This document shows, in pieces, positions 11,766 to 23,715 of a stretch of 64,000 nucleotides of DNA. The stretch is from contig CP142455.1 of the NCBI GenBank assembly GCA_038049695.1, forward strand, positions 33,083,501-33,147,500. The letters run 5' to 3'. Origin of the DNA: Cinnamomum chago (Eukaryota > Streptophyta > Magnoliopsida > Laurales > Lauraceae). Every line of letters begins with the position of its first letter. Position 1 is the first letter of the stretch. Below the pieces are notes generated by a model. The model had not been told where the DNA came from. It made no database searches and saw only the letters and a program-made list of their open reading frames with translations. The translations under genes were made by a program, and so were the position numbers.

Positions 11766-11928
11766 GGCCAGTTTCTTTACCAAAAATTCTGACAGGAATT
11801 TGTTATGTTGGGGTTTCTTGGATGGGATGTCAAATTTTTTCTAGCATTTGAAATGTCATATTTCTTTAATGAGAATTTCAAATTCCAGCCATCTAAGAAG
11901 GTCTCGAATGATCTTTTGGAATTCCTTG
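11766..11928 (-). mobile_element. MITE fragment next to the Harbinger-type MITE
   Basis: It begins GGGCCAGTTTCTTTACC and shares the interior GTTGGGGTTTCTTG and the stretch around ATTTGAAATGTCATATTTC with sequence at 18890-19010. It resembles the MITE that starts at 11929 and looks like a further copy of that family, incomplete or itself an insertion target. Confidence 0.5.
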
Positions 11929-12074
11929 GGGCCTGTTTCCTGACAGGAACTCTAGATGTTGGGGTTTTGGCGATATGGTATGACATTATATTCCCTAACA
12001 TTTCCAAATCCCATGTTTCTTGCCAAGCATTTTAGAGTTTTGGCCACATGAAAGGCCCTAAATAATTACCTTTA
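11929..12074 (-). mobile_element. Harbinger-type MITE, first half (continues at 18726-18857)
   Basis: The half starts with terminal repeat GGGCCTGTTTCC and stops at the TTA where the Harbinger element is inserted. Its other half is 18726-18857, ending GAAACAAGCCC. The two halves sum to 278 bp and match, in reverse orientation, the uninterrupted 280-bp MITE at 50867-51146 (shared segments include CACATGAAAGGCCC and TCTAGATGTTGGGG). Confidence 0.75.
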
Positions 12075-13333
12075 GGGCCCGTTTGGTTGGAGGAATTTGG
12101 AGAATTCATGTCTGGTGGAATTTGGAGAATTTAGAATGCTGGAATTCAAAATGCTGCTAAATTCATTTTGAATTCTAATTCTCCGTTTGATTCGTTTAGG
12201 AATTCAAGCCTGAGAATTCAATATACTCTGAATTCCTGAAATTCTCTGTTTGGTAATTTACAAGAATTTTTGAAAAAAAAAAGGTATGTAAGGAAATCAG
12301 AAGTGTTTTTTGGAACATTAATTCACATCCATAAAAGGAAATAAGAAGTGTTTTTTTTTTTTGTTTTTTTTTGTTTTGTTAATGTGTTGGAAAATCAGAA
12401 TTGTTTTTAATGGCATATAGCAGCATGTCTTTGTGTGAGCACCTAACCCCTATGTAAGCCTTGAACGGATAATACAACATGACAATTTCTTAACACTTTT
12501 GACATCTAAATTCACTTCCATAATCTGTATATGTGTTTTGCTGGAGCCTTTTGGTGATGTGCTTGATACTGAAAAAACCTAAATTTTGAATTTTAGATTT
12601 TGAATTTTTGACATCTATCTTCCTTTTAAATTTTGAAGACTGGAATTCAAAATAATGTATTCATAAATACCATTCAAGAAAGTAGTAAAAACGGGCATTG
12701 AAACTTAATATTCTACCCCTTGTTTATCTATGTTATTTTGAAGAAATGAACATCTAATCAATGCACAGTACTGAAACTGAATATTGAAGTAGAAAAATTC
12801 ACTTCTAAATCCACTTCCACAGTTTATGACTTAGTAACTTTCTAGGAAAATTTTGGCAGAGTCTCCTCTGTATTTTGGACCCCGGGAAATATCTTGAGTA
12901 CACAAAACCTGTCACTTCTAAATAAAACACTTCATATATCACCCTGGTGCCCCTCATAACTCCAATATCAACATTTCATACTATCCACCATACATACCAC
13001 TTCTATAATGAATCTAACAATTATAAATCATAGATTTAAAAAAAAAATGAATCAATGGTGACACAAAGATATCATAATTTCCAAAATAAATTTAAGTGGC
13101 AATAAAGTTTAGCAGCTGCAAAAGATCTATTGGCACAGTCATCAATAGAAAGCTGTACATAAGTCATCCATTAGATCCTTTCACTATAGGGTTGGGTCCT
13201 AACAGTTAAGTTCAAAATATCAAAGGATAAAGTATTTCAATGTTACACCTTATGCCTCAAAATAGCAAGTTATAACACATATACCAAAATATTAACCATC
13301 TAACTTTCATCTCCAAAGTATGTTCTTAGAAAC

Positions 13334-14323
13334 TCAATGACCACTGCTAGATGAGCCATGAAGGAAATGTATCTCATACCATTGCTGCTTCATCTGGTCA
13401 TTGTAGGTGAAAAATAAGTTGGCCATAGAAATGTCCTTGGCAAGATATTCAGTTACATGCACATATGCTTGCGGAGGTATAAATGGGCACGATGTCACTG
13501 CGGTTGTAACCTTGTTCATCAATATATGAACGGGTTCAGGCGTGTTTATCCTCTCCGCAAGTGCATTAACAGCAGTTGCAACACTAGCCAATGTGTCCCT
13601 TATTTCATCACCTACCACCGTCTTACGTTTTTTAGCAGCATGGGTTTTATTCGTAGGAGTTGGTGGAGGTCTACTTGCCCCATTTGTTTCTTCATCCATT
13701 TGAGGCAAGCTACCATCATCCATATCATCCAAGCCTCTGGATGTTGACCCAAAGGTTGTATTGACAAATTCGTCATCTGTCATCATAGCCTCGACATCAA
13801 TAGTGCTGCGTTCAGCGCCAGTCATTGCAATGTTCCCTTCGGCAACATCATCAGCAACAAGGTCATGTATCTCATCGAAGAAATTGACGTGAATAGTCCG
13901 ATACTTACTCAATTTGTTTTTTGCCTGTAAATAGTCTAATGGGTTAGAAATTCATTTATTAAAACACTTTAAGCAATAATAAAGTGAATGGATGTAATAT
14001 TTTGATATACCTGTATTAAATCTTGCCATACATCATTTGAAGCCGTTACCATCTTCTTTGTGTCATCCCATCCAAACCTAGACATATTTAGGAGTTGCCT
14101 AACCTCTTTATATCGAGCCCTCCAAGTCTTCAACTTATTTTTTGCATTATATATGTCTGGTTCTAGTCCGGTCTCTTCTTTGATCTTTGCAATTACTTCA
14201 CCCAACAAGCTTTTGTGAAGTTTTTTTCAACCTTCCTACCTCTTTGCTTCATAAGTAGAAGCATATCCATTAGGACCCTTTCTTCTTTTTGGTCCCAAAG
14301 ATAATTTTCTCTCCTTCCCCGTC
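13334..14323 (-). pseudogene. Harbinger ORF1, Myb/SANT-like DNA-binding protein, frameshifted
   Basis: In PIF/Harbinger elements this partner protein binds the transposon ends and helps bring in the transposase. The visible parts in order are a SANT-like start (YLWDQKEERVLMDMLL), the segment VEKNFTKACW, the SANT C-terminal part around NKLKTWRARYKEVRQLL and FGWDD (13969-14208), and a C-terminal tail to the stop at 13334. An intron is predicted at 13925-14010 (donor after CTG-CAG-type codon, GTATATC; acceptor TTTACAG), joining the helix to AKNKLSKYR. A likely exon start is near 14323 after AATAG. Around 14215 the frame changes by one base between KACW and EVIAKIKEE; the second copy at 20700-20990 keeps the frame there (ACWNEAIAKIK). 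So this copy has a one-base deletion. The start codon was not located. Confidence 0.75.
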
Positions 14324-14666
14324 CTATTAGAATTTCAAGCATTTAAAGTACACCACGAATATAGCAAGAAAAAATATAAATTGAATGAAAATGTAATGAT
14401 TCTTCAAAACTACTGCAACTTGTGATGTATGACTACTATATATAAATCCCCTGTCACAAAATACAACCTATTACATATACAAGAGAAATTCATGTGTTGA
14501 TATCAAAAGATGAAACTTAACTATCATCCACCAGGACAGAAACATCTCTTTTCACAAAATACGACCATTTACAAACCTTGCCAAAAAGTGATTTTATAAT
14601 TATTTTTTTTTGTCATTTCCCCTTTTATGGTTGTTGATCCCCTTGTACTTGCAACTCATAGTCTGC

Positions 14667-16224
14667 CTACATTTGCTCAGCTATGGAGTCTCGAAATGCA
14701 GTCCACATATCTCTAGTCCACCTTGGAACCGTCATCTCATCTCTTGCCATTCTCAACTGAGGATCAATTCCTGGTGCATTAGATGGAGCCATTCGAATTT
14801 TTTCAAGTAATTCATCTCCAACACCATACATAGCAATATGGTTGTGAAGAACACAACATGCAATTACAATATCTCGTTGGGTTGTTAATGAATAATCACA
14901 TGGCAATTTTAATATTGGAAAGCGATTTTTTAACACTGCGAAGACCCTCTCAATTGTGGTACGTAATGAAGAGTGACGCAAATTATAAAGCTCTTTTGCA
15001 TTTGTTGGAGGACAAGTGATGTTGAACTCTTTAAGATGATATCGAACACCTCTATATGGTGTCAAAAAACCCGGTGCATTACCGTATCCAGCATCCACTA
15101 GATAAAACTTACCTACAATTATGAATCAAAATAATCATTATTAAATGAAGGGTTTAGTTAATGAGCATTTAAGTTATACTGAAATGCAAATTTATATTAT
15201 TTATGCGAGTTGATTACCATCCGGTATTCTTAGCATATCTCCCCTGTTCATTGCAGACCAAAGCACAGTGGCATCTGATGCAGAACCTTCCCATCCCGCA
15301 AGTACATAATGAAATTTCATATCAAATCCACTTGCCATAAGGCAATTTTGAGATAGAACTCCTTTCCTATTTCGATACATGGTTTGCATTGACAATGGAA
15401 CATCAGCTGGTATATGTGTCCCATCAATGGCGCCTATGCAATCCTATTGAGTGAATTAAAATGTTTAGCAAATGGGTTAACATAGACATATATATATATA
15501 TATTAGTTGATGCAAGTAAAAATGTGTAAATATTTAAGGGGATAACCTTAAAGTATGGATAAAATCGGTTATTCATCTGGATCTGTTGTGGAATTGAAGG
15601 ATTTTCTGGAATAAAAATGTATTCTGGATAAATCTTGCAAACTGCATTCAAGACTTCATGAAAATAACGACTAACAGTTTCACCCGAATGGTTAAATCTA
15701 TTTGCCGTTACTCGATTTGTAACATTGTGTGCCAATGTATGTAGAAACATCGCTAATTGCTCGTCAATTGACAAAACACGTCTTCTTCGAAGAAGACCAC
15801 GCCGCATAAAAGTGTCACTCAATATAGAAAAACATTCTGGATGCACACGGAGGTTCTCGTGGCACTGAGGCCCTGTACTGGATAAGAGTTCCTTCACCCA
15901 TATGTCGCCTGACAATGATGAAATGTGTCGCTTTTTTCTTGGTCTTTCCTCTTTTAAGGCTAACCATAATGTGGCTAACTCACAACATACAGCTACCATA
16001 GCAACTAATGCAGATACTAAAATACTTGTGTCCAACTCTGTTATTGCACCAAGTTAAAAGGTTTTTTTTTTTGTAAGTATTATGTGACTATAGGAGCAAT
16101 TAAAAAATGAACTTAGTGAAAATAGAAGCTAGGATGTAAAAAAAATAATGATTCTACAAATTTTGTTTTCAATAATATCACAATAAATTTTAACTAACAG
16201 TTGCGACGAATTAATACCTTCCAT
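14667..16224 (-). CDS. Harbinger transposase (DDE superfamily), four predicted exons
   Basis: The protein cuts and reinserts the element. Predicted exons on the minus strand are 16224-16218, 16037-15547, 15443-15218 and 15112-14667; all introns are GT-AG (180, 103 and 105 bp) and keep the frame. The first coding exon is only ATGGAAG; it gives MEELDTS and is supported by the second copy, where ATGAAAG precedes an in-frame exon. Domains: an N-terminal helix-turn-helix-like region (SIDEQLAMFLHTLAHN), then the catalytic core with GAIDGTHIP (first Asp), AGWEGSASDATVL (second Asp), LVDAGYGNAPGFLTPYRG, and TTIERVFAVLKNRF (Glu). It ends at a stop at 14667. Total length is about 390 residues, normal for the family. 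No internal stop is seen, so the enzyme may be functional; expression is unknown. Confidence 0.85.
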
Positions 16225-17802
16225 TGAGCACTGTCGCCACAGAGGTAAAAAATGATCCAAGTCACCTATACAAGCACAAATTACATTAATCATATAGTCA
16301 AAATCAGCTATACAGGCACAACTAACATTTTCTACTAGAAATGAGCTCTAAGTATGATGAAAACCTTATGATGATTGGGATTTGTCTATGACTTTTGCAA
16401 CTGATATAACACAAGAAAAACCTCAACAATCATAATGAAGTTCTCTACCTTCTTCATGGCACTTATCCATTCTCACCATGGATTCATCCAAACACTTTTT
16501 ACTCAATTTTAAATATTAGCACTAACTCCATTACTCAATTTTAACTAAGGAATAGGACAGTTAGAGTAATAGAATGAAAAAGAGGACCGAAGTCTATCCA
16601 GAGTTCCATAGACTTCCATGAGGGAGAATCCAAAGCACTATAGTTAAACTAAAAGAACCCAAGTCTATTAAACTTCAGATAGAGAACACCCAATGAATAA
16701 AATGAGGTGGAGATCAATCTAAACCTCATATTTGTATTTGTAGATTAGTATATATAAAAAAAAAAACCCTCCATCAAATAAAAAGCACCCAAACACATCA
16801 ATGCTCAATGATTCAAATGGATGCATATATGATCAATACAAACCTCATGTTGCAAACAAACATAAAATCCAGCCTTCAAACCATAAGAAAGCTGAATACA
16901 AGAGCTGGTAACACAGTTGGAAGGTCCTCATTGTCACAACACAGTCATGTTAATCTTTATGTAGAGAAAAAGCCCACAAACCTCAAAGCTCATTTCAGGA
17001 GAGAAAAAAAAAAAAAAAAACCCAAAAACATATCTGGACCCAATCATTCAAATGACAAAACAAAATCCTCAAGAACAGGAAAAAAAGAAACGGGGTCTAT
17101 TTAAGAAAAAGAAAAAACATTTCTTCTAGTAGAAGCCAAAAACCCACAATAATACATCAACGTCAAACACTCAAAAGAACCAATTCCAGCCTGTTTTACC
17201 TCATCAGAGAAGATAAGACATGGAATCCAAAGCAGAAACTAAAAAAGAGATAAACCCATCAAACAATGAAGGAAAAAAGAACAATAATTCAATCATCTTT
17301 TCTAAAAATTCAATATAATAATAAAAAGAAACCATCAGCATCAGACATAAAACAAAAGCAGTTAGTTATACATAATCAAACACTTCTTTAGTAGAAGTGA
17401 AAAAACTCATAAGAACCCCTCAACATCAAAACCTCAAAGAATCAATCAAAGCTTGTTTTACCAAGTCAGACAAAAAAGACAAAGCATCCCAAAAAAAAAA
17501 AAATTTGGAAAACCCTAAACCCAATGAAACAAATGAAAAAAAAAATACCCAAGAAAAAAAATTCAATCATCATTTAGAAAAAAGAGCATCAAACACACCA
17601 AAGGATCAATTCAAGCTCATTTACCTGATCAGACAAGATAAGACATGAAAGCCAAAGCAAAAAACTTAAAACCCAGATAAACCCATCAGCCAAATAAGAA
17701 ACAAAAACAAACCCGAGAATAAAAGCCAATAATCATTATAAAACCAAAGAAAAAAAAAACTTTCATCAGCATCAGATGTTGAAGAAGAGCAGTTAATGGT
17801 AC
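16225..17802. other. Non-coding part of the Harbinger element
   Basis: The sequence upstream of the transposase start is A-rich, with many A runs (16760, 16998, 17488, 17750) and repeated phrases such as CAAACACTTCTTTAGTAGAAG and AACCCACAA at about 17110-17400. These suggest internal duplications. No gene was recognised; short Lys-rich frames here reflect the A runs. Confidence 0.5.
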
Positions 17803-18042
17803 CTGATCAGGTGGGCTGTGAGGGGGATTGACAAAATGGGTGGAGGGTAGCTCAAGGGCCTTGTCCTTGTGAGGTCTAGACCTGACACCCCTGCTCATTT
17901 TAGCAAGTGGAAGCTCCTGAATCTCCCAGAGATTGGCTCCAAGCTTCCTAGCAGAGAGTGCAGGTATTGTTGACCCACCAGGATTGCTATCATGCGCACC
18001 CCCAACCTTCCATGGGGGCACTGGAGTGCACGGGCCAGATGA
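17803..18042 (-). pseudogene. Captured exon of an At5g41620-like host gene
   Basis: On the minus strand, 80 codons without a stop encode a protein segment that starts with SSGPCTPVPPWKVGG, passes SARKLGANLWEIQELPLAKM, and ends with VNPPHSPPDQ. From family knowledge this order (PCTPVP, then SARKLAA.LWE, then PPHSPPD) marks the N-terminal exon of plant proteins annotated as At5g41620-like, of unknown function with coiled coils. The exon ends at a splice donor (CAG/GT, 17803/17802). An in-frame stop lies upstream and no ATG is seen in frame, so the capture begins within the exon. A GC-rich block at 18195-18310 may be part of the same capture (5' leader). It lies 1.6 kb upstream of the transposase on the same strand and could be spliced to it. 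The source gene identification is from memory of the family and needs a search. Confidence 0.6.
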
Positions 18043-18725
18043 TAACCCCCAACACCCAAAATTTCATGGAAAACCAGAAAATCCACCCAAAAGATCATAG
18101 AAAACCCAGAAGTCAGAACCCATATCAGATAAACAAAAATAGCAAAAACCCATATCAAATCCAGTTCAATCATTCAAAATGGAACCCAGAAAATCAATCA
18201 TTCTGTCTCCTCTCCGGCACCGATTCCAGCCCATCGGCATCCGCCGCCGGAGTTCTAACAGCGTCGGATCTTGGAGATTTGAGGGGTAGATCGATCTCGT
18301 GATGGGTATTGTTTCGTTTGAACGAATGGGCTCGGTGAGTCATGATAACGAAGAAGATGGTCTTCAACAGAGAAGAAGACAATGAAAGATACTAAAAATG
18401 TCAAAAAAACAAGAAAATAGAGAAGGTAGAAGAGAGAAGCACTGAAAAATTACCTTGTATCACTGATTTTTGGGTTGAAATCACAAAAGGAAGATGACCG
18501 TTGGAGAAAACGGAACTCCCACCGGAATGCCCCTCTTCTTACGAATTCCAAATGCTCGATGAGTTCCTGGCATTCCAAATGCTTGCTATTTGACTTTCTA
18601 AATGCCAGCATTTCTACTTTTTCCAATATCAGTCCAGCCAAACATAGCATATCTGACAGAAATTATTGAAATGCCCGACCACCTGAATGCTGGCCAGAAA
18701 TGCTGGGTAAACAAACAGGCCCTTA

Positions 18726-18857
18726 GGAATTCCGGAATTCCACCCTCTTTGCATTTTGGTGGAATTCCTGGGGTGCTCAAGTCCAAGGGAGCATCCAGGA
18801 ATTCCACAGCATCCGAGAACTCAAGAATTCCTTGAATTCTAGAAAAGAAACAAGCCC
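18726..18857 (-). mobile_element. Harbinger-type MITE, second half
   Basis: This half follows the TTA target duplication and ends GAAACAAGCCC. It contains the AGGGTGGAATTCC/GGAATTCCACC block found near 19095-19140 and 50975-51000. With 11929-12074 it rebuilds a 278-bp MITE split by the Harbinger element. Confidence 0.75.
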
Positions 18858-19265
18858 TGGCATTTACAAATGCCATATTTCTAACAAGAAGTTTTCATGT
18901 TAGGGTTTCTTGAACATGCATGATGTAACATCTTTCCCCTCGCATTTACAAATGCCATATTTCTTCACAAACATTTCAAAATCTCAGTTATCTAAAATGT
19001 CTCAAAGGACCTTTAGGGCATGTTCATGTACTAGAATTCTAGGAATTTCTGAATTTCAAGACAAAGTGGAATTCTTGAATCCTCCTTTGGACTTGAGCAT
19101 TCAGGAATTCCACCAAAATGCAAAGAGGGTGGAATTTTTGAATTCTTAAAGGCCAATTGAGATTTTTCATGTGCTGGAATTCATAGATTCTTGTCAAGAA
19201 ACAAGGGACTTGAAAATGCCAAGGGGACATGATGTATGACGTCACATCATGTCCCAAAAACCCTA
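18858..19265. mobile_element. Further Harbinger-type MITE fragments
   Basis: The stretch holds GGCATTTACAAATGCC twice (18859, 18940) and a MITE-like body at 19015-19215 that starts TTTAGGGCATGTTC. It includes the same block CACCAAAATGCAAAGAGGG and ends GAAACAAGGGAC. Boundaries are unclear because copies are nested or tandem. Confidence 0.5.
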
Positions 19266-20046
19266 ACCACTAGAATTCATAGAATTCATGTCCGGTGCTT
19301 GTCTGGGAATTTCAAATGCTGATATTTGACATACTGCTGAATTCTTAAATTCTGAATTCCCTGTTTCATTCAAGGCTTGAATTCCTGTATAAGAATTCTT
19401 AATTCCCTAGCTCTACAAATTCTTTGTTTCATAGCTAAAAGAATTTCTAACTGGAATTAGAGTCCTATATGTATTAGTACTGTACAAATTCAAGTGTAAA
19501 TTGCCCATCAATATATATACAGGTCCCCACTTAATTACAGAAGGTAACCATCTCAAAAAAATAATGGAAATGCTAACATAGTAAATTGGAAATTAAAATA
19601 TCTATAGAAAGGAAGTGGGTACATCTCTCAAACACAATTTTGTAAAGACTATATGTGCCAACAATAACTAATATCTACTTAAGTGAAACCTTAATAGACA
19701 AGTACAATGGTTATAAGACATTATGTGCTAATAAAGGATTGAGAAAATCAAGCAAAAAAAAAAAAAAAAAAGAGCAAAAACCTGCATTGAATTACATACA
19801 CCCAAAGCCCATCAAAAACAAGATCACACTATCTCACACATCCAAAATAATGTTAGCCCATCAAAACCTACCTAATATGTTTTCTATAGTAATCCATAAG
19901 ATAGAAAGTACTTAAAAATCCAAAATATGTTTACTACGGTCATCCAAAAGACCAAAGTATTGAAACATCTAACCACTTCAAATTAATAAGGTTTAATAAA
20001 GTCCCCCATTCATATGGACCAAAATGTAAACCGAAAGACTTCTCAT

Positions 20047-21000
20047 TCATGGAGTGTGGCCTGATGACCCCGGATGGAAATTTGTCTCTACCCATTTTAT
20101 CTGATTCTCACCATTCAGACTCGAGAAGGTTAATGCCCTCCTGTCATTACTAACAAGAAAGTCAAGAACTAGCATTTCTATATCCAACGGTATAAGAGGA
20201 TGTGTAGTTATAACTTCACTAACTTGTGAAATCAAGCCCTCAAGCGGGTTTATGCTTTCTGTAAGTTTAATGAAAGCATTTGCAACTTTATCCAATGTAT
20301 GTCTTACTTCTTCACATTCCACTGACAGTTGCTTCTTTGAAGTTTTGCTGGTACCAGTTTGGTTTGATGGCACAAATGTATGCCTTGGTGATGTTTCACT
20401 ATGTTGAGGCAAGTTAGCCTCATCCATATCGATCATCCAACCGAGGTGTTTTGGTATGAAAGCCATCATTTATGAAATCATCATCCATTGGCATTTTCGA
20501 AAAAAAAAATGTTGGCTTCTTTTAGTTCCTATAAGGGCTACATTACCTTGCGCAATATCATCAACGAAAAGATCATGTTACTTCATAAAAAAAACTTGAC
20601 AATGATACACCTATGTAGCCAACTTACTCTTTTGCCAGTATAAGGTTTTTTTAGTTAGAATGTAACTCATTTAATTGAAAAAATATGAAAACATATAATG
20701 TTGAAATGTAGGTGATTCTAATTTATCTGCTCCATTGAGTCCCCACACATCATCTGAAGCAATTACCAGTTTTAATGTATCATCCCAGCCAAAACCAGAC
20801 ATTGGGAGAAGTTGCTTTGCTTCTATTTTTCGTGTTCGCCAGTTTTTGTACTTATTTTTGGCATTGTCTATAGTTGGTTCTAATCCAGTTTTTTCCTTAA
20901 TCTTTGCTATGGCTTCATTCCAACAAGCAGTATTGATGGGTTTTTTTTTTCAACTTTTCTTCTTGCAAGCTTCATCTCTAGAAGTGTATCTATTAAAACC
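20047..21000 (-). pseudogene. Harbinger ORF1 (Myb/SANT-like), decayed copy
   Basis: The C-terminal part (20047-20469) has PLIPLDIEMLVLDFLV and ends SGHTP, like the SGH tail of the first copy. The SANT part is at about 20700-20990, with NTACWNEAIAKIKEKTGLEP, NAKNKYKNWR and GFGWDD. Frames change several times and an extra poly-T run (20941-20950) lies in the start region. It is not expected to make a working protein. Confidence 0.65.
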
Positions 21001-21226
21001 CTTTTCGCTCCTAGATTCCATTTGTAATTTTCTTTTCTCTGCGGGCCTAATGAGGTTTGAAAAGCATTTATTCAACATAAATAAACTAAAGAAAAGGTGG
21101 AAAGAAACTCAATATGCTATCAATAAAATGCAAACATTCATTGTCAAATAATATTACATTGTCAACATCCAAAACCATACATTGTTTGTAAAACTAAAAT
21201 GCAGGAGTGCGAACACAAAAAAGAAA

Positions 21227-22895
21227 TCATTCCACATTATCATTATCTTCTTGTTGATGCTCATAATAATTCCACATGAGCTCAACTATGGAGTCCCGAA
21301 ATGAATGCCAAGTGTCTCTGTTCCAGTGTGACACTATTTCTATATTTTTGGTACTTGTCAAGGGAGGATCAATTCTAGAATTTGTCTTGGTGGAGATGGT
21401 TAATTTCAAGCATTGGGTCTCCCGCATTGTGCATAACTATGTGGTTGTGGAGAGTACAAACAATGAGAATATCTTGTTGAGTTGTCAATAAATACCCATG
21501 TGGCATTCATAAAATGGGGAAGCGATTTTTAGTAACTCCAAACACCCGTTCTATGGTGGTGCGCAATAAGAAGTGTCGCAAATTAAAAAGTTCTTTACAA
21601 TTCATTGGAGGACATTCCTTGAACTCTCTCAAATGGTAACAGACACCTATATATGGTGTCAAAAATTCTGGTGCATTACTAAAACCAGCCACTAGATAAA
21701 ATTTACCTACATTTGCATATTAAAGAAGTGAATGTTAAATGAGACTTCACATAATTATAAAAATATATTTATATTTTGGACAAAAATATTTGTATGGTTC
21801 CATTGCCATCTGGTACTGCTAAGTTGTCACTTTTGTTTAGTGTAGAAAAAAGAATAGTAACATCACTTGTGGTTCCTTCCCATCTTGCAAGCACATATTG
21901 AAACCTCATATCTAATCCGCTTGCCCTGAGGCAGTTTTGAGCGAGTTGGCATGCCTATTTTGATAGTTTGCCTGCTTTGTAGTTGGTACATGAGCGGGTA
22001 CGTATGTACCATCTATTGCACCTATGTAATCCTATCATCTGAGTGAAAGAGTTATGATAATGAAAATGTCTTATCGATCTAAAAGAATAAATATGGATAG
22101 ACTAACAGTTAATAGACTAACCTTAAAATAAGGATAGAATCTACAATTTATCCTAATTTGATATGGAGTTGGGGCATTTTCTGAAACTTGAACGTAACTT
22201 GGATAGACCTTGCGTACCGCATCTAATACTTTATGAGAATAACGACTAATAGTGGCGCCTGAATGGTTGAACCGATTAGCATAAATTCTATTAGTAACAT
22301 TGTGGGCCAATGTGTGGAGAAATATTGCTAACTGCTCGTCTATGGACATCACTCGTGTGTTCTGAAGGAGTCCACAATGTGTAAGTGTTTCACACAAGAT
22401 TATAAAACAATCAAGACTATGCGCAGATTTTCATGACATTGAGGGCCCTCAGTTGACTAAAGCTCTGCTTCCCATGATTTGCCTGATGAATATGAAATGT
22501 GGTGTTTCTTTCTAGTTTGCTCCTCTTGTAATGTTAGCCATTGTTCAGCATACAGCCACAGCAGCGCTAACAACAAATATTAAACGTAATTTTAAGGATT
22601 CTGTTGTAATGCAATTGAGAATGTCATTATGTACGAATAAAATAAAAAAAATGCGAGTAAAGTATCAAATGCAAATTAAAAAAAAAATAAAACAAAAAGA
22701 GTAAATTTCCGTGATTCTGTTATAATGCATTTGAATGGTTAACTATGCATAAGTATGTCAAAATGATACAAGTAAAACAAGAGGTGGCAATAATATTATA
22801 TTCAAATGATCAATATGAAGAATTGTACATATCATGGAATCACTAGTGTCATATTAAATCAAAGAAGATAGTTAGGAAGAAATGATACCTTTCAT
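21227..22895 (-). pseudogene. Harbinger transposase, decayed copy
   Basis: Segments of the transposase are seen in order on the minus strand: VMSIDEQLAIFLHTLAHNVT and NRFNHSGATISRY (22071-22397), a remnant around GAIDGT (near 22010), GFSNAPEFLTPYIG and TTIERVFGVTKNRF (21507-21692), and the C-terminal tail (21227-21427). Stops and frameshifts separate them. The 7-nt start exon ATGAAAG (22895-22889), donor GTATC, and acceptor CAACAG before 22600 match the gene model of the first copy. Confidence 0.7.
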
Positions 22896-23715
22896 TGAGT
22901 GTTAAGACTATAGCTTTGAATAAGAAAACACCAAATTAACTATATTGCATCTTGAGTTTCAATCAATCTAACGAGCTATAACAATGAGAAAGAAAACATC
23001 AATAACATTGCATAAAAAGATACAAAGGAAGATTTAAACAACTATGCTTTCTTTGAGTAGGTTCAAAAGATCATCCTCAATGACAACATTCACATAGTAG
23101 AGTTCACGACAACTCACTGACAAAAAAGATTGAACATTTTCTTCATTAGCATCACAAATAATCCTGAGAACCCAAAAATTCCAAATTAAACATTTCAAAA
23201 GCATTGTTATGAATAAGTTAGGAATCTAGTAAGATATGGTTACATATAACCATGATGGGTTACAAATGGTTACTAACTTGGTCATCATGTAGATAACCAT
23301 GATTGGTGTCTTCTACAACTACAAAGTTTGCCCTTTCAGATCAAGGTGCCAATCTTTAAAATCTTAAACAGTCAAACATCACTAATGCTTTCTTAATATA
23401 GGTTTTTCTTTCTTTCTTCCTTACTTTCTCTTCAATTCTTACACTCTTTCTTCCTTTCTTGTCTTTCTTTCTCTACAAACATCACTAATAATATTTTTCA
23501 ATAAGAAAACTAAAATGCAAATCATCATAAATAAAACCTTCAACACGAATATATCAATATTACTGGAGAGTTACAAAACATACTCCTGCAGAACATTGAA
23601 TAAAGGAAAAAACCACAAAGAAGTTGCTTCTGTCTTGTAACTTATCTTACAGACTATTCTTATTAAAGAGAATTGTAACTAGCCTCAATTAACAGCCAAG
23701 TAGGCGTAATTAGGG
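22896..23715. other. Unresolved AT-rich sequence
   Basis: It may include the 5' non-coding part of the decayed Harbinger copy. A pyrimidine-rich TTTCTTTCTTCC stretch is at 23405-23475. No gene was recognised. Confidence 0.4.

Larger units (their letters stand above)
12075..18722 (-). mobile_element. PIF/Harbinger DNA transposon, nearly complete
   Basis: The 6648-bp element starts GGGCCCGTTTGG and ends with the imperfect inverted match AACAAACAGGCCC. It is flanked by the target duplication TTA (12072-12074, 18723-18725) typical of PIF/Harbinger. Both family genes lie on the minus strand: a Myb/SANT-like ORF1 (13334-14323) and a DDE transposase ORF2 (14667-16224). About 2.5 kb between the transposase start and the right end includes a captured host exon (17803-18042). 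It is inserted inside a MITE. The transposase frame looks intact; ORF1 has one frameshift, so autonomy is doubtful. Confidence 0.88.
19266..22895 (-). mobile_element. Decayed second copy of the PIF/Harbinger family
   Basis: The sequence from about 19266 (AGAATTCATGTCCGGTG) parallels the left part of the element at 12075 (AGAATTCATGTCTGGTG). ORF1 and ORF2 follow in the same order and strand but with many breaks. The right end beyond the transposase start at 22895 was not located and no terminal repeat or TTA pair was found, so outer limits are approximate. Confidence 0.7.

Noticed and set aside
11573..12035. Frames of 92 and 76 codons
   Set aside because: They run across MITE sequence and into terminal repeats, with no recognised domain.
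19756..19775. A SINE or retroposed poly-A tail
   Set aside because: There is only an A run; no Pol III boxes or target duplication were seen.
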